From positions 7,501 through 71,500 of the forward strand of contig NZ_MUIN01000003.1 in NCBI RefSeq assembly GCF_002080045.1: DNA of 64,000 nt. The letters run 5' to 3'. The notes under the pieces were generated by a model. The model saw only the letters and a program-made list of their open reading frames with translations. It was not told the DNA's origin and did not search any database. Below are positions 17,163 to 26,357 of the stretch, one piece after another (positions within the stretch are counted from its first letter, which is position 1; every line of letters starts with the position of its first letter). A program made the translations under genes and the position numbers. The stretch is from Pseudomonas sp. Bc-h. Lineage in GTDB: Bacteria > Pseudomonadota > Gammaproteobacteria > Pseudomonadales > Pseudomonadaceae.

Positions 17163-18338
17163 ATGCCGGACCTCAACGCCCTCATGCAGAACTCCCTCGT
17201 ACAGCGCGTACTGGAGTTCATCAAGCGCTACCCGGGGCTGATTGCGTTCTTCGGTTTTTGCTCGGGAATCGGCAGCTTCATTCTGGTGGACCGCCAGGCC
17301 AAGCTCGCCACCTGGATCACGGTGATCATGCTGATCAGCTGGGTCTGGCTGATGGTGGAAAACAGCGCCGTCGCCCTGATCGCGAAGGTGTTCAAACGGG
17401 AAATCCCGCAACCCTTGCTGCGTTACGCCACCCAGATGATCCATCAGGAAAGTCTGTTTTTCGTCCTTCCGTTTTTTTTCATCACCACCACCTGGAACAG
17501 CGGGCAACTTGCGTTCACGGGGCTTCTGGCCGCAGCCGGGCTGGTTTCGATCATCGATCCGCTGTACTACAAGTGGCTGGCGCCGCGTCGCTGGCTGTTC
17601 ATGGCGCTGCACACGCTTACACTGTTCGCCGCGCTGCTGACCGCTCTGCCGGTCATTCTGCATCTGACCACCGCCGAGAGTTATAAATTGGCGCTGATCA
17701 CAGCGATGCTGTTGTCGTTTCCCAGCCTGGCTTCAAGTTTCCCGATCAACAACTGGAAGCGCGGGCTGGGCCTGGTCGTCATGACTCTGGCCATCGGCGG
17801 CGCAGGCTGGATGCTGCGATCCTGGGTGCCGCCGGCGACCCTGTGGCTGACCGAAGTGGCCGTCAGCACACAATTCGACAATCAGAACCGCACCCCGGGT
17901 GAGAGCATCGAGCAGGTCGGCGTCAATCAGTTGCGCAGCAGCGGGCTGTACGCCTACACCTCGATCAATGCCCCGCGCGGCCTGGATGAGCGGATTTATC
18001 ACGTTTGGCGCCATAACGGTGAAGAGGTCGATCGAATCGCTCTAGACATCCACGGCGGACGTAAGGAAGGCTATCGGGCGTGGACTCACAAACAGAATTT
18101 TCCGCCGGACGTGCTCGGCAAATGGCAGGTGAGGGTGCTGACAGAGGATGGCCAGATGATCGGCGTATTGCGTTTCGAAGTGACGGACACCGACCAGCCT
18201 GCGGTCACCCGCAAGAAGATCAAGCCTGCAGGCCTGAAGCCCGGCGCAGACACCTTCGGCCCCAGTGATTCCGATTCGGACAAGGCCGATGACAAATCGC
18301 CAGCCCAGAGCCCGTCCGCCCCGACCAAAAACAACTAA
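17163..18338 (+). CDS. DUF5924/DUF2914 membrane protein
   Basis: 391 aa from the ATG at 17163 (a GTG at 17151 is the alternative; neither has a strong ribosome binding site). The N-terminal ~230 residues have about seven hydrophobic helices (DUF5924). The C-terminal ~110 residues form a soluble DUF2914 domain (VAVSTQFDNQNRTPGE, YHVWRHNGEEVDRI, GKWQVRVLTEDGQ), followed by a Lys/Pro/Ser/Asp-rich tail. DUF2914 resembles an extracytoplasmic beta-sandwich. No function is known. It precedes the MCE operon by 10 bases and may be co-transcribed with it. Confidence 0.8.
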   Translation: MPDLNALMQNSLVQRVLEFIKRYPGLIAFFGFCSGIGSFILVDRQAKLATWITVIMLISWVWLMVENSAVALIAKVFKREIPQPLLRYATQMIHQESLFFVLPFFFITTTWNSGQLAFTGLLAAAGLVSIIDPLYYKWLAPRRWLFMALHTLTLFAALLTALPVILHLTTAESYKLALITAMLLSFPSLASSFPINNWKRGLGLVVMTLAIGGAGWMLRSWVPPATLWLTEVAVSTQFDNQNRTPGESIEQVGVNQLRSSGLYAYTSINAPRGLDERIYHVWRHNGEEVDRIALDIHGGRKEGYRAWTHKQNFPPDVLGKWQVRVLTEDGQMIGVLRFEVTDTDQPAVTRKKIKPAGLKPGADTFGPSDSDSDKADDKSPAQSPSAPTKNN

Positions 18339-18348
18339 TCTCGACGCT

Positions 18349-19518
18349 ATGACCCCATCGATCACCCTCGCCAACAGCGCGCCGAAGGTTTGCGGCAGCG
18401 TCAGACTGGATACTTCGACCCAACCCACAGCCCTGTGGATTGGCGGAGACTGGACGCTCGCTCACTACCACCAACTCAAGCGCCAGACCGATGCGCTGAG
18501 TGACGGCTTCGGCGCCTCCACGCACGTGGACATGAGCGAGCTGGGCGCTCTCGATACTGCCGGCGCGTCGTTGCTGGTGGAATTGTTGGGTGTTCAACGC
18601 CTGCGCTTGCTTGCGGTTCAGGCACCCAATCTGCCGGAATCCAGCCGCGCGCTGATGCAGACGATTCAGAGTGCGCTGTGTGATTATTGCCAGCCAATGA
18701 AAGACCCCGAAGTCGCGGTCGGCACCCAGTTGCTGGCGCGTATCGGTTCGGCCGTCGAAGTGATCTGGACCGACACCCTGCAACTGCTGGGTTTCGTCGG
18801 GCTGATCCTGCAAACCTTTGTCACTACCCTGTTCCGTCCCAAGCGCTGGCGCACTACTTCGGTGATTGCCCACATCGAGCAAATCGGTCTGGACGCCGCG
18901 CCCATCGTCGCGCTGCTGACGTTTATGGTCGGCGCAGTGGTCGCATTCCTTGGCGCCACGGTGCTCAAGGCTTTCGGCGCGACAATCTTCACGGTCGACC
19001 TGATCGGGTTTTCCTTTCTGCGGGAATTCGCCGTTCTGCTGACGGCAATTCTTCTGGCGGGCCGTACGGCAAGTGCCTTCACCGCGCAGATCGGCTCGAT
19101 GAAAGCCAACGAAGAACTCGACGCCCTGCAAACGCTTGGCTTGAGTCCTACCGAACTTCTGGTACTGCCTCGCGTCCTCGCGCTGCTCATCTCACTGCCG
19201 ATGCTGACTTTTCTGGCGATGATCTGCGGCATTGTCGGGGGTGGCGTGGTGTGCGCCTTGTCACTGGGGATTTCGCCCGCGATGTTCCTTTCGCTGATGC
19301 AGGCTGACATCGGCGTTCAGCACTTTCTGGTGGGCATCGTCAAAGCGCCGATATTCGCCTTTTTCATCGCTGCGATTGGCTGCCTGGAGGGCTTCAAGGT
19401 CGAAGGTAGCGCCGAATCGGTAGGCGCTCATACGACGTCGAGCGTGGTGCAATCCATCTTCGTGGTGATCGTGCTGGATGCACTGGCCGCGATGTTTTTC
19501 ATGGAGCTTGGCTGGTGA
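18349..19518 (+). CDS. MlaE-family ABC permease with N-terminal STAS domain
   Basis: 389 aa. Residues ~1-110 form a STAS/MlaB-like domain (LWIGGDWTLAHYHQL, VDMSELGALDTAGASLLVEL). The rest is an MlaE permease with about five to six helices and the family motif FLREFAVLLTAILLAGRTAS, then AQIGSMKANEELDALQTLGL. In the classical Mla system the STAS partner MlaB is a separate protein; here it is fused to the permease. Start 18349 lies 10 bases after the DUF5924 stop. The product should form the inner membrane part of a lipid transporter with the next three genes. Confidence 0.9.
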   Translation: MTPSITLANSAPKVCGSVRLDTSTQPTALWIGGDWTLAHYHQLKRQTDALSDGFGASTHVDMSELGALDTAGASLLVELLGVQRLRLLAVQAPNLPESSRALMQTIQSALCDYCQPMKDPEVAVGTQLLARIGSAVEVIWTDTLQLLGFVGLILQTFVTTLFRPKRWRTTSVIAHIEQIGLDAAPIVALLTFMVGAVVAFLGATVLKAFGATIFTVDLIGFSFLREFAVLLTAILLAGRTASAFTAQIGSMKANEELDALQTLGLSPTELLVLPRVLALLISLPMLTFLAMICGIVGGGVVCALSLGISPAMFLSLMQADIGVQHFLVGIVKAPIFAFFIAAIGCLEGFKVEGSAESVGAHTTSSVVQSIFVVIVLDALAAMFFMELGW

Positions 19519-20321
19519 CCCGACGTTGCGTGCAACCCGACGAGGCCGTGATTCAGGTACGCGGCCTATGCAACCGCTTTGGCCTGCAGGTCGTTCATGA
19601 AAACCTCGATCTTGACCTTTATCGCGGGGAAATCCTCGGGGTAGTCGGCGGATCGGGCAGCGGCAAGTCGGTGCTGTTGCGCAGCATCGTCGGTTTGCAG
19701 CGGCCCGCTGAAGGCAACATCCGAGTGTTGGGTCAGGACCTTCTGAATCTGTCTGATAAAGCCCGCTCTCAAGTCGAGCGACGTTTCGGCGTGCTGTTTC
19801 AGAAAGGGGCGCTGTTCTCCTCACTGACCATCACCGAGAACGTTGCCTTGCCTTTGATCGAACACGCCGGGCTGAGCCGTGAAGAGGCCGAGCATCTGGC
19901 GGGCATCAAGATGGCCTTGGCGGGCCTGCCGCTCTCAGCCGCCCACAAATATCCGGCTTCGCTGTCCGGTGGCATGATCAAACGGGCGGCGCTGGCCAGG
20001 GCATTGGCGCTGGACCCCGACATTCTATTCCTTGATGAGCCCACCGCTGGCCTCGACCCGATAGGCGCGGGCGCATTCGATCAGTTGATCCTGACTTTAC
20101 GTGATGCCTTGGGCCTGAGCGTGTTCATGGTCACCCACGACCTGGACACGCTGTATACCATCACCGACCGGGTTGCGGTGCTGTCTCAGAAACGCGTGCT
20201 GGTGGCCGATAGCATCGACAGGGTTTCGGCCTACAAAGACGACTGGATTCACGAATACTTTCATGGCCCGCGCGGCCGTTCGGCCTACGCAGCGGCCACC
20301 CACCCACACGAGGTCTCATGA
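19515..20321 (+). CDS. MlaF-like ABC transporter ATP-binding protein
   Basis: 268 aa. Walker A GGSGSGKS (45-52), signature LSGGM (149-153) and Walker B ILFLDEP (169-175) with TAGLDP are all intact, so it should be an active ATPase. The GTG start overlaps the permease stop (GTGA) and its own stop overlaps the MCE gene, which indicates tight translational coupling. It should power lipid movement by the STAS-MlaE permease. Confidence 0.92.
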   Translation: MTRRCVQPDEAVIQVRGLCNRFGLQVVHENLDLDLYRGEILGVVGGSGSGKSVLLRSIVGLQRPAEGNIRVLGQDLLNLSDKARSQVERRFGVLFQKGALFSSLTITENVALPLIEHAGLSREEAEHLAGIKMALAGLPLSAAHKYPASLSGGMIKRAALARALALDPDILFLDEPTAGLDPIGAGAFDQLILTLRDALGLSVFMVTHDLDTLYTITDRVAVLSQKRVLVADSIDRVSAYKDDWIHEYFHGPRGRSAYAAATHPHEVS

Positions 20322-21259
20322 TGGAAACCCGCGCCCATCACGTCTTGATCGGCCTGTTCACGGTGATCGTGGTCGCCGCCGCGCTGCTGTTCGGCCTGTG
20401 GCTGGCCAAATCCAGCGTCGATACAGCATTCAAGGATTATCAGGTGGTGTTCAACGAGGCCGTGACCGGGTTGTCCCGTGGCAGCCCGGTGCAGTACAGC
20501 GGGATCAAGGTCGGCGACGTCGTCCAGCTGCGTCTCGACCCGCAGGACCCACGCCGTGTGCTGGCGCAAATTCGGGTCGCCGGAGAAACCCCGATCAAGC
20601 GCGACACTTTCGCCAAGCTCGCCCTTAACGGCATCACCGGTACCTCGATTATTCAGCTCAGCGGCGGCACACCACAGAGCGAAGAACTCAAGGGCGAGGA
20701 CGGCAATCTGCCGGTGATCATCGCCTCGCCATCGCCGATCTCGCGCTTGCTCAACGACAGCAACGACCTGCTCACCGGCATCAACGTGTTCCTGCACAAC
20801 GCCAACGAGCTTCTGTCATCCAAGAATGTTCAGGCGCTGAGCAAGACCATGGAGCATCTGGAGCAGACGACGGCTGTCATTGCAGACCAACGGGAAGATA
20901 TCCGCCAGACCCTCAAGCAACTACTGGCGCTGAGCAAGCAGGCCAGCACCACGCTGGATCAGACCTCCACCGCTATGCGCAATGCGAATCTGTTGTTCAC
21001 GGTCGACGGAAAGCAGGCGATCGCTACCGGTCAGGCTGCGATGCTGTCACTGCAACAGAGCACCGACACCATCAACCAGTTGGTCAAAGCCAACAAGGAC
21101 TCGGTCAACGGCGGGCTCCAGGGTCTGGGTGAACTGGGCCCAGCCATTCGTGAGTTGCGCGAAACCCTGACCTCGCTCAAGACCATTTCCCGCAGTTTGA
21201 ATGCCAACCCCAGCGGCTACCTGCTCGGTAGCGACAAGAACAAGGAGTTCGAGCCATGA
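20321..21259 (+). CDS. MCE-family (MlaD-like) substrate-binding protein
   Basis: 312 aa. An N-terminal anchor (HHVLIGLFTVIVVAAALLFG) is followed by an MCE domain (~40-115: YQVVFNEAVTGLSRGSPVQY, GIKVGDV) and a long helical part to the end with many Gln and Thr (needle-like, PqiB/LetB or Mce style). Two ATGs overlap the previous stop; the one at 20321 has GAGG at better spacing than 20318. It should form a periplasmic lipid conduit with the neighbouring permease and lipoprotein. Confidence 0.9.
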   Translation: METRAHHVLIGLFTVIVVAAALLFGLWLAKSSVDTAFKDYQVVFNEAVTGLSRGSPVQYSGIKVGDVVQLRLDPQDPRRVLAQIRVAGETPIKRDTFAKLALNGITGTSIIQLSGGTPQSEELKGEDGNLPVIIASPSPISRLLNDSNDLLTGINVFLHNANELLSSKNVQALSKTMEHLEQTTAVIADQREDIRQTLKQLLALSKQASTTLDQTSTAMRNANLLFTVDGKQAIATGQAAMLSLQQSTDTINQLVKANKDSVNGGLQGLGELGPAIRELRETLTSLKTISRSLNANPSGYLLGSDKNKEFEP

Positions 21260-21894
21260 GGCTTGCCGGTCACTCATTCCCTCGACTGTTACTGGCAAGC
21301 GCACTGTTGATGCTGGGCGCCTGCTCGATTCTGCCCAAGCAGGAGCCGTCGGATGTCTACCGCCTGCCAACCGCAGCAACTACGGCCAAGGCAGCAACGC
21401 CCGCGCCGTGGTCGCTGCGGGTGGTCAAGCCCAAGTCCAGCGAGACCCTCGACAGCCCGCGGATCGCAGTCATCCCGCAAGGCGACGTGATCAGCAGCTA
21501 TAAAGGTGCGCGCTGGAGCGATCCTGCGCCTGTGCTGCTGCGCAATCGTCTGACCGACGCGTTCTATCGCGACGGCCGAATCCAGTCGCTCAGCACCGAC
21601 GACAGCAACCTGCAGGCGGATTTCGAACTGGGCGGCGAGTTACAGGCGTTTCAAAGCGAGTATCGCGGCCAGGCTATCGAAGTGGTGATCAGGCTGGATG
21701 CGCGACTGGCTGACGACCGTCAGCGCATCGTCGCCAGTCGGCGCTTCGAAGTGCATCAGCCGGTCGCTGACAAGCAAGTCTCAGCCGTTGTGGCCAGCTT
21801 TGGGCAAGCCAGCGATACGCTGACCGCCCAAGTGCTGCAATGGACCGTGGAGCAGGGCCAGAAGCATTACACCGTCGAGCCGAAGAACCAGTAG
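21256..21894 (+). CDS. ABC-type transport auxiliary lipoprotein (PqiC-like)
   Basis: 212 aa with a lipobox (LLMLGAC) and an ABC_trans_aux domain (ATPWSLRVVKPKSSETL region, then VDYxx-type repeats around residues 60-190). Such lipoproteins sit at the outer membrane and close the periplasmic MCE tunnel. It overlaps the MCE gene by four bases (ATGA) and completes the operon permease-ATPase-MCE-lipoprotein. Its last 28 bases overlap the convergent gene at 21867. Confidence 0.88.
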   Translation: MRLAGHSFPRLLLASALLMLGACSILPKQEPSDVYRLPTAATTAKAATPAPWSLRVVKPKSSETLDSPRIAVIPQGDVISSYKGARWSDPAPVLLRNRLTDAFYRDGRIQSLSTDDSNLQADFELGGELQAFQSEYRGQAIEVVIRLDARLADDRQRIVASRRFEVHQPVADKQVSAVVASFGQASDTLTAQVLQWTVEQGQKHYTVEPKNQ

Positions 21895-23105
21895 CAGACA
21901 CAGATCGCGGCAATCACGCCCGCAAGTTCCGCCAGTAGCGCGCAGCCCACGGCGTGGCGCGCGCGCTGGATGCCGACCGCGCCGAAATACACTGCCAGCA
22001 CGTAGAAGGTGGTTTCGGTGCTGCCCTGAATCGTTGCTGCGACCAGAGCCGGAAAACTGTCGACGCCTTGAGTCTTCATCGTCTCGATCAGCATCGCCCG
22101 TGCGGCGCTGCCAGAGAACGGCTTGACCAGAGCGGTCGGCAGGGCGTCGACGAAACGCGTGTCCAGGCCCATCCACTGAATCACATGGCGAATGCCTTCC
22201 AGTGCAAAGTCCAGCGCCCCTGACGCCCGCAGCACGCCCACGGCGCACAACATCGCCACCAGATATGGCAGCAGATTCCTGGCGACGTCAAAGCCCTCTT
22301 TGGCGCCCTCGACGAACGTTTCGTACACCTTGACATTACGCAGCGCACCGACCACCAGAAACAGCATGATGATGCCGAACAGCGTCAAATTCCCCAGCAC
22401 CGAAGACAGGCTGGCCAGCGCCGTGGCCGACAGACCGGCCAGTACGGCCATGAAGCCGCCGAGCAGCAAAGCGCCAGGGATCAGGTACGCCAGCACTACC
22501 GGGTCCCACAGACGCAAGCGTTGCATGACTGCCACCGACAGCAGGCCAACGAGCGTTGAGGCGCTGGTGGCCAAGAGGATTGGCAGGAACACCAGCGTGG
22601 GATCGACCGCGCCTTGCTGAGCGCGATAGACGAAAATGGTGACCGGAAGCAGGGTCAGGGAGGAGGCATTGAGCACCAGAAAGAGAATCTGCGCGTTGCT
22701 CGCCACTGTCTGGCTGGGATTGAGGTCCTGCAAGGCACGCATGGCCTTGAGGCCGATCGGCGTCGCCGCGTTATCAAGACCCAGGGCATTGGCCGCGAAG
22801 TTCAGCGTGATCAGGCCCAACGCAGGGTGGCCAGCCGGGACTTCCGGCATCAGACGGCGAAACAGGGGCCCGAGCACTTTCGCCAGCCAGTCGACGATAC
22901 CCGCCTTCTGCGCAATGTTCAGGAAGCCGAGCCACAGGGTAAGGGTGCCGAACAGCACCACCATCACTTCCACCGACAGCTTGGCCATGGCGAAGATGCT
23001 TTCTACCATCGCGGCAAAAATGCCCGAGTTACCGCCCACCAACCATTGGGCCAGCGCAGACACCGCCGCGACCACAAAAAAACCAAGCCATAGGCCGTTG
23101 AGCAT
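21867..23105 (-). CDS. SpmA/SpmB-like nucleoside recognition (Gate) domain membrane protein
   Basis: A 412-aa integral membrane protein with two Gate domains. The first half resembles spore maturation protein SpmA (LTLNFAANALGLDNAATPIGL region), and the second half resembles SpmB (FSGSAARAMLIETMKTQGVD, IQGSTETTFYVLAVYFGAVG). In Gram-negatives this fused form is common and its substrate unknown. The start MLNGLWLGFFV at 23105 has GAGGGG nine bases upstream. It converges on the MCE operon with a 28-base overlap. Confidence 0.85.
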   Translation of the reverse strand: MLNGLWLGFFVVAAVSALAQWLVGGNSGIFAAMVESIFAMAKLSVEVMVVLFGTLTLWLGFLNIAQKAGIVDWLAKVLGPLFRRLMPEVPAGHPALGLITLNFAANALGLDNAATPIGLKAMRALQDLNPSQTVASNAQILFLVLNASSLTLLPVTIFVYRAQQGAVDPTLVFLPILLATSASTLVGLLSVAVMQRLRLWDPVVLAYLIPGALLLGGFMAVLAGLSATALASLSSVLGNLTLFGIIMLFLVVGALRNVKVYETFVEGAKEGFDVARNLLPYLVAMLCAVGVLRASGALDFALEGIRHVIQWMGLDTRFVDALPTALVKPFSGSAARAMLIETMKTQGVDSFPALVAATIQGSTETTFYVLAVYFGAVGIQRARHAVGCALLAELAGVIAAICVCYWFFGSTV

Positions 23106-23193
23106 CAGTGAATCCCCTCGCAAGATGCGGGGATGATAGCGGCGAGGGACGAAACAACAAACCCCAAGGACCGCTACAGGTCACTCATAAGTC

Positions 23194-23227
23194 ATATAAA
23201 ACAAACCCCGCACTTGGCGGGGTTTGT
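23194..23227 (-). terminator. Terminator of gltP
   Basis: Read on the minus strand, ACAAACCCCGC and GCGGGGTTTGT form a perfect 11-bp stem (arms 23201-23211 and 23217-23227) with a 5-base loop, followed by a TTTTAT stretch. It lies just behind the gltP stop. Confidence 0.9.
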
Positions 23228-23245
23228 GTTGACGCTACTCAGCGA

Positions 23246-24577
23246 TCAATCGACAGTCGACTGACCCGCTGGCAGGGATTCCTTGCTGCGCCAGTGCGGC
23301 AGGGAATTCCAGTAGCGCTCGCCCTTGGCGTCGTCGTACATGCCTTCCCAGCGCGCGATGACCAGAACCGCCAGCGCGTTTCCGATCACGTTCAGCGCAG
23401 TACGCGCCATGTCCATGATGCGGTCGACACCGGCAATGAACGCCAGGCCTTCCAGCGGAATGCCGACGCTGCCCAGAGTGGCCAGCAGCACCACGAACGA
23501 AACACCCGGCACGCCAGCGATGCCTTTGGAGGTGACCATCAGGGTCAGCACCAGCATGATCTGTTGGCCGATCGACAGGTCGATGCCGTACAGCTGCGCG
23601 ATGAACAACGCGGCGATGCTCTGATACAGAGTCGAACCGTCGAGGTTGAACGAGTAACCAGTCGGCACCACGAAGCTGCTGATGGCCTTCGGCGCGCCAT
23701 AGGCTTCCATCTTCTCGATCACGCGCGGCAGCACGGTCTCGGAACTTGCAGTGGAGTAGGCCAGCACTAGCTCATCCTTGAAGATGCGCATCAGCTTGGT
23801 CACAGAGAAGCCGAACAGACGGGCGATCAGGCCCAGCACCACGAACGCGAAGAAAGCGATGGCGACGTAAACCAGAATCACCAGCTTGGCCAGTGGCAGC
23901 AGTGAGGCGAAACCGAAGTTGGCGACGGTCACGGCAATCAGCGCGAAAACACCGATTGGCGCGTAGTTCATGATCATGTGAGTGACCTTGAACATGGTTT
24001 CCGAAACGCCCTGGAATACCTTGACCAGTGGCTCGCGTACTTCAGCGTTGAGGCTGGACAGACCCAAACCGAAGAACACCGAGAAGAAGATGATCGGGAG
24101 CATGTCGCCACGGGCAACAGCGGCGAAGATGTTCGACGGGATCAGGTTGAGGATCGTCGCAATGAAGGCGTGATCGTGCTGCACTTCGGCGGTGGTCTTC
24201 TCGTACTGCGAGATGTCCACGGTGCCCAGCGTGCTCATGTCGATGCCGGTGCCCGGGTGGAACACGTTGGCGAGCAACAGGCCGACGACGATGGCGATGG
24301 TGGTGACGACTTCGAAGTACAGGATCGTTTTCAAGCCAATCCTGCCCAGCTTCTTCGCGTCACCCACCCCTGCAATGCCCACAACCAGCGACGAGATCAC
24401 GATCGGAATCACGATCATCTTGATCAGGCGGATAAAGATGTCACCTGCAGGTTGCAGGATATTGCTGATCCACCAGGCCTTTTCAGCACTGAAGTGGTTG
24501 AGCACAGCACCCAGTGCAATGCCCAGCACCAGTCCGATGAGGATCTGCCAGGCGAGGCTCAGTTTTGCCTTCTTCAT
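23246..24577 (-). CDS. gltP: Glutamate/aspartate:proton symporter
   Basis: A 443-aa dicarboxylate/amino acid:cation symporter. The family hallmarks are present: serine-rich turn AYSTASSETVLPRV, VPTGYSFNLDGSTLYQS, and the later SKGIAGVPG and FIAGVDRIMDMARTALNV. The start MKKAKLSLAWQ at 24577 has AAGG about eight bases upstream. The frame is open 156 bases further up but without family similarity. It is transcribed alone and ends in a strong terminator. Confidence 0.94.
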   Translation of the reverse strand: MKKAKLSLAWQILIGLVLGIALGAVLNHFSAEKAWWISNILQPAGDIFIRLIKMIVIPIVISSLVVGIAGVGDAKKLGRIGLKTILYFEVVTTIAIVVGLLLANVFHPGTGIDMSTLGTVDISQYEKTTAEVQHDHAFIATILNLIPSNIFAAVARGDMLPIIFFSVFFGLGLSSLNAEVREPLVKVFQGVSETMFKVTHMIMNYAPIGVFALIAVTVANFGFASLLPLAKLVILVYVAIAFFAFVVLGLIARLFGFSVTKLMRIFKDELVLAYSTASSETVLPRVIEKMEAYGAPKAISSFVVPTGYSFNLDGSTLYQSIAALFIAQLYGIDLSIGQQIMLVLTLMVTSKGIAGVPGVSFVVLLATLGSVGIPLEGLAFIAGVDRIMDMARTALNVIGNALAVLVIARWEGMYDDAKGERYWNSLPHWRSKESLPAGQSTVD

Positions 24578-25290
24578 GTCATTAACCTTGTTGTAGTTGG
24601 CATGGACATTTCTCACCGACGTTTTCGATTTCACTCTTGTGAAGCTGCATCGAAGCGTGGATGCCCTTGGATCTGTCCAGAAGGTCTCTGCAAATGAGCG
24701 TCCGAGCTCTCGGCAGGCGGAAAAAGGGCGCAACTATTCCTATCCAGCCCTTCAGCGTCTAATGCCGTAAATGACTACGTCATGCCGAATCGGCATGAGA
24801 GAAATCAAAGGGTTAGCAAATACCGCCCCAAAACGAGGCAATGGCTGTCAGCACTTTTATGCTGCGAAGTGGCTAAAACGTCGCCTGCAGACAGGTTGAG
24901 GCAGAAACAAGGGAGGCAAGTGACAAAATGGTCACGCACGACCGAGATGCCCTCCACAGGCCTTTTTTCTCGATATACGGTCGCAAGCACGGCCAGATTT
25001 AAGGGCGATCCTGAGAGGAGCGAAATAGAAGGGAACGTAAGAGAGGGAATAAAGCGAGATTTGCGCGTCGCAAGCCCATGATCGGATCAGCGCCAATCGG
25101 CCAATCTGATAATGGACTTGCGTAGCGGCTTCCTGACCCGGCCCACGAATGGGAGTACTCCCTGTACACCTGGGTCGCTCCAACCATTCCCTTGATCAAA
25201 ACGTCCCGGCCCCTTGGTCACGCACATACCCTCCTCGGGTTGTGCGGCTTTCGGGAAGACCCGATTAGGTTCGGTCTTCCTTCATTTGAA
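24578..25290. other. Long gene-poor region between gltP and the lysozyme inhibitor gene
   Basis: 713 bases with no supported gene on either strand. It holds a perfect palindrome CATGCCGA-a-TCGGCATG (24781-24797), 204 bases upstream of gltP. A hairpin GGAAGACC (25254-25261) / GGTCTTCC (25273-25280) lies just past the stop of the minus-strand gene and could end its transcript, although no T run follows. A 99-codon plus-strand frame at 24782-25081 has no signal, domain or ribosome binding site. Confidence 0.5.
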
Positions 25291-25758
25291 TCAGTACCAA
25301 TTCGGATCTTTCTTGAGCTGTTCCTTCAAAAGACCTTGCATGCCCTCATCAGGCTTGCCGAGGAATCGATAGTCCGCATGGCGTGTCGGCGACTTGTCAG
25401 CCGGCAGGCCTGCTGGCACTTCCACCAACATGGCGTAGGCGTGTTCCTTGTCCAGGCTGAACGCCACGATGAGCCGTTTATTGATGCACGTGTCCTGGGT
25501 TTCGCAGAGAGGCCCTACCAGGTATTTGTCACCATCCTCGGTCACCGCGTTCATCTGATCGGACGTACCGGACAGATTGATTACCCAATCGGGCAGACGC
25601 TCTTCTTTCTTCACGACACTTGACCAGGTCTGGCGATACTCGGGGTCGGAGTTAAGTAACTCGTTGACCCGTGCCTGACCGTCGTTCGCCGCCATTGCCA
25701 TGGCGCTGGCGCTCGTCAGGAGCGCCAGCGTCAATGCATGGAAGGGCTTGCGGACCAT
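25291..25758 (-). CDS. ivy: Ivy-family C-type lysozyme inhibitor (periplasmic)
   Basis: 155 aa with signal peptide MVRKPFHALTLALLTSASAM ending AMAA. The mature part fits the Ivy family: YRQTWSSVVKKEERLPDWV, a disulfide loop CETQDTC near the middle, then NKRLIVAFSLDKEHAYAMLVE and a tail with repeated Lys-Asp. Ivy proteins block C-type lysozyme and can restrain the cell's own lytic transglycosylases. The classical inhibitory loop is CKPHDC with an essential His, and here the loop is one residue longer and lacks that His. The start at 25758 begins the signal peptide. It lies directly behind the DUF1328 gene. Confidence 0.72.
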   Translation of the reverse strand: MVRKPFHALTLALLTSASAMAMAANDGQARVNELLNSDPEYRQTWSSVVKKEERLPDWVINLSGTSDQMNAVTEDGDKYLVGPLCETQDTCINKRLIVAFSLDKEHAYAMLVEVPAGLPADKSPTRHADYRFLGKPDEGMQGLLKEQLKKDPNWY

Positions 25759-25760
25759 GG

Positions 25761-25952
<192 letters not shown>

Positions 25953-26013
25953 CTAGCCACACCGAGGCATCGGGTTTGACCCTCGGCGTAGATTGCGTCT
26001 CTGACGTCGAGGG

Positions 26014-26298
26014 TCAGAAGACCCAACTCTGCTGACGCGGCGCCTGGTCAATGGCAGTCGCCGCTTCGTCAACCGGTTGCAGGCTCAGCGCGACATCCGT
26101 CGCTTTCAGCGCACTCGCTTTCGCGAAAGGAGCGCTGTGGCTGTAGGCATGCTCAATCTGGGTGGTGTCCTGGGTCTGGTTCCAGTGGTTGAACTGTTGA
26201 ACGACGATCAACGTAATCATCAACGCCAGGCTGGCGAACAAACCTTGCTGCACGTGCAGTGGGGAAATACGCAGTTTGGCGAGAGATTGAGTGTTCAT
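26014..26298 (-). CDS. Unknown 94-aa protein with one membrane helix
   Basis: The sequence begins MNTQSLAKLRISPLHVQQGL, has one hydrophobic segment (LFASLALMITLIVVQQF, ~20-36), and then a polar C-terminal part with Ala, Asp and Gln. GGAG precedes the ATG. I do not recognise the family. A good candidate sigma-54 promoter lies about 60 bases upstream (26358-26373). It may be read on into the DUF1328-ivy pair 88 bases downstream. Confidence 0.65.
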   Translation of the reverse strand: MNTQSLAKLRISPLHVQQGLFASLALMITLIVVQQFNHWNQTQDTTQIEHAYSHSAPFAKASALKATDVALSLQPVDEAATAIDQAPRQQSWVF

Positions 26299-26357
26299 TC
26301 AGCGGGCTCCAGGAAATCTTGTTGGCCGACGATGCAGACCTTTGTTACCTGAGATAT

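Noticed and set aside
24782..25081. 99-codon plus-strand frame in the gap between gltP and ivy
   Set aside because: No signal, membrane helix, domain or ribosome binding site; Arg/Lys-rich composition of chance frames.
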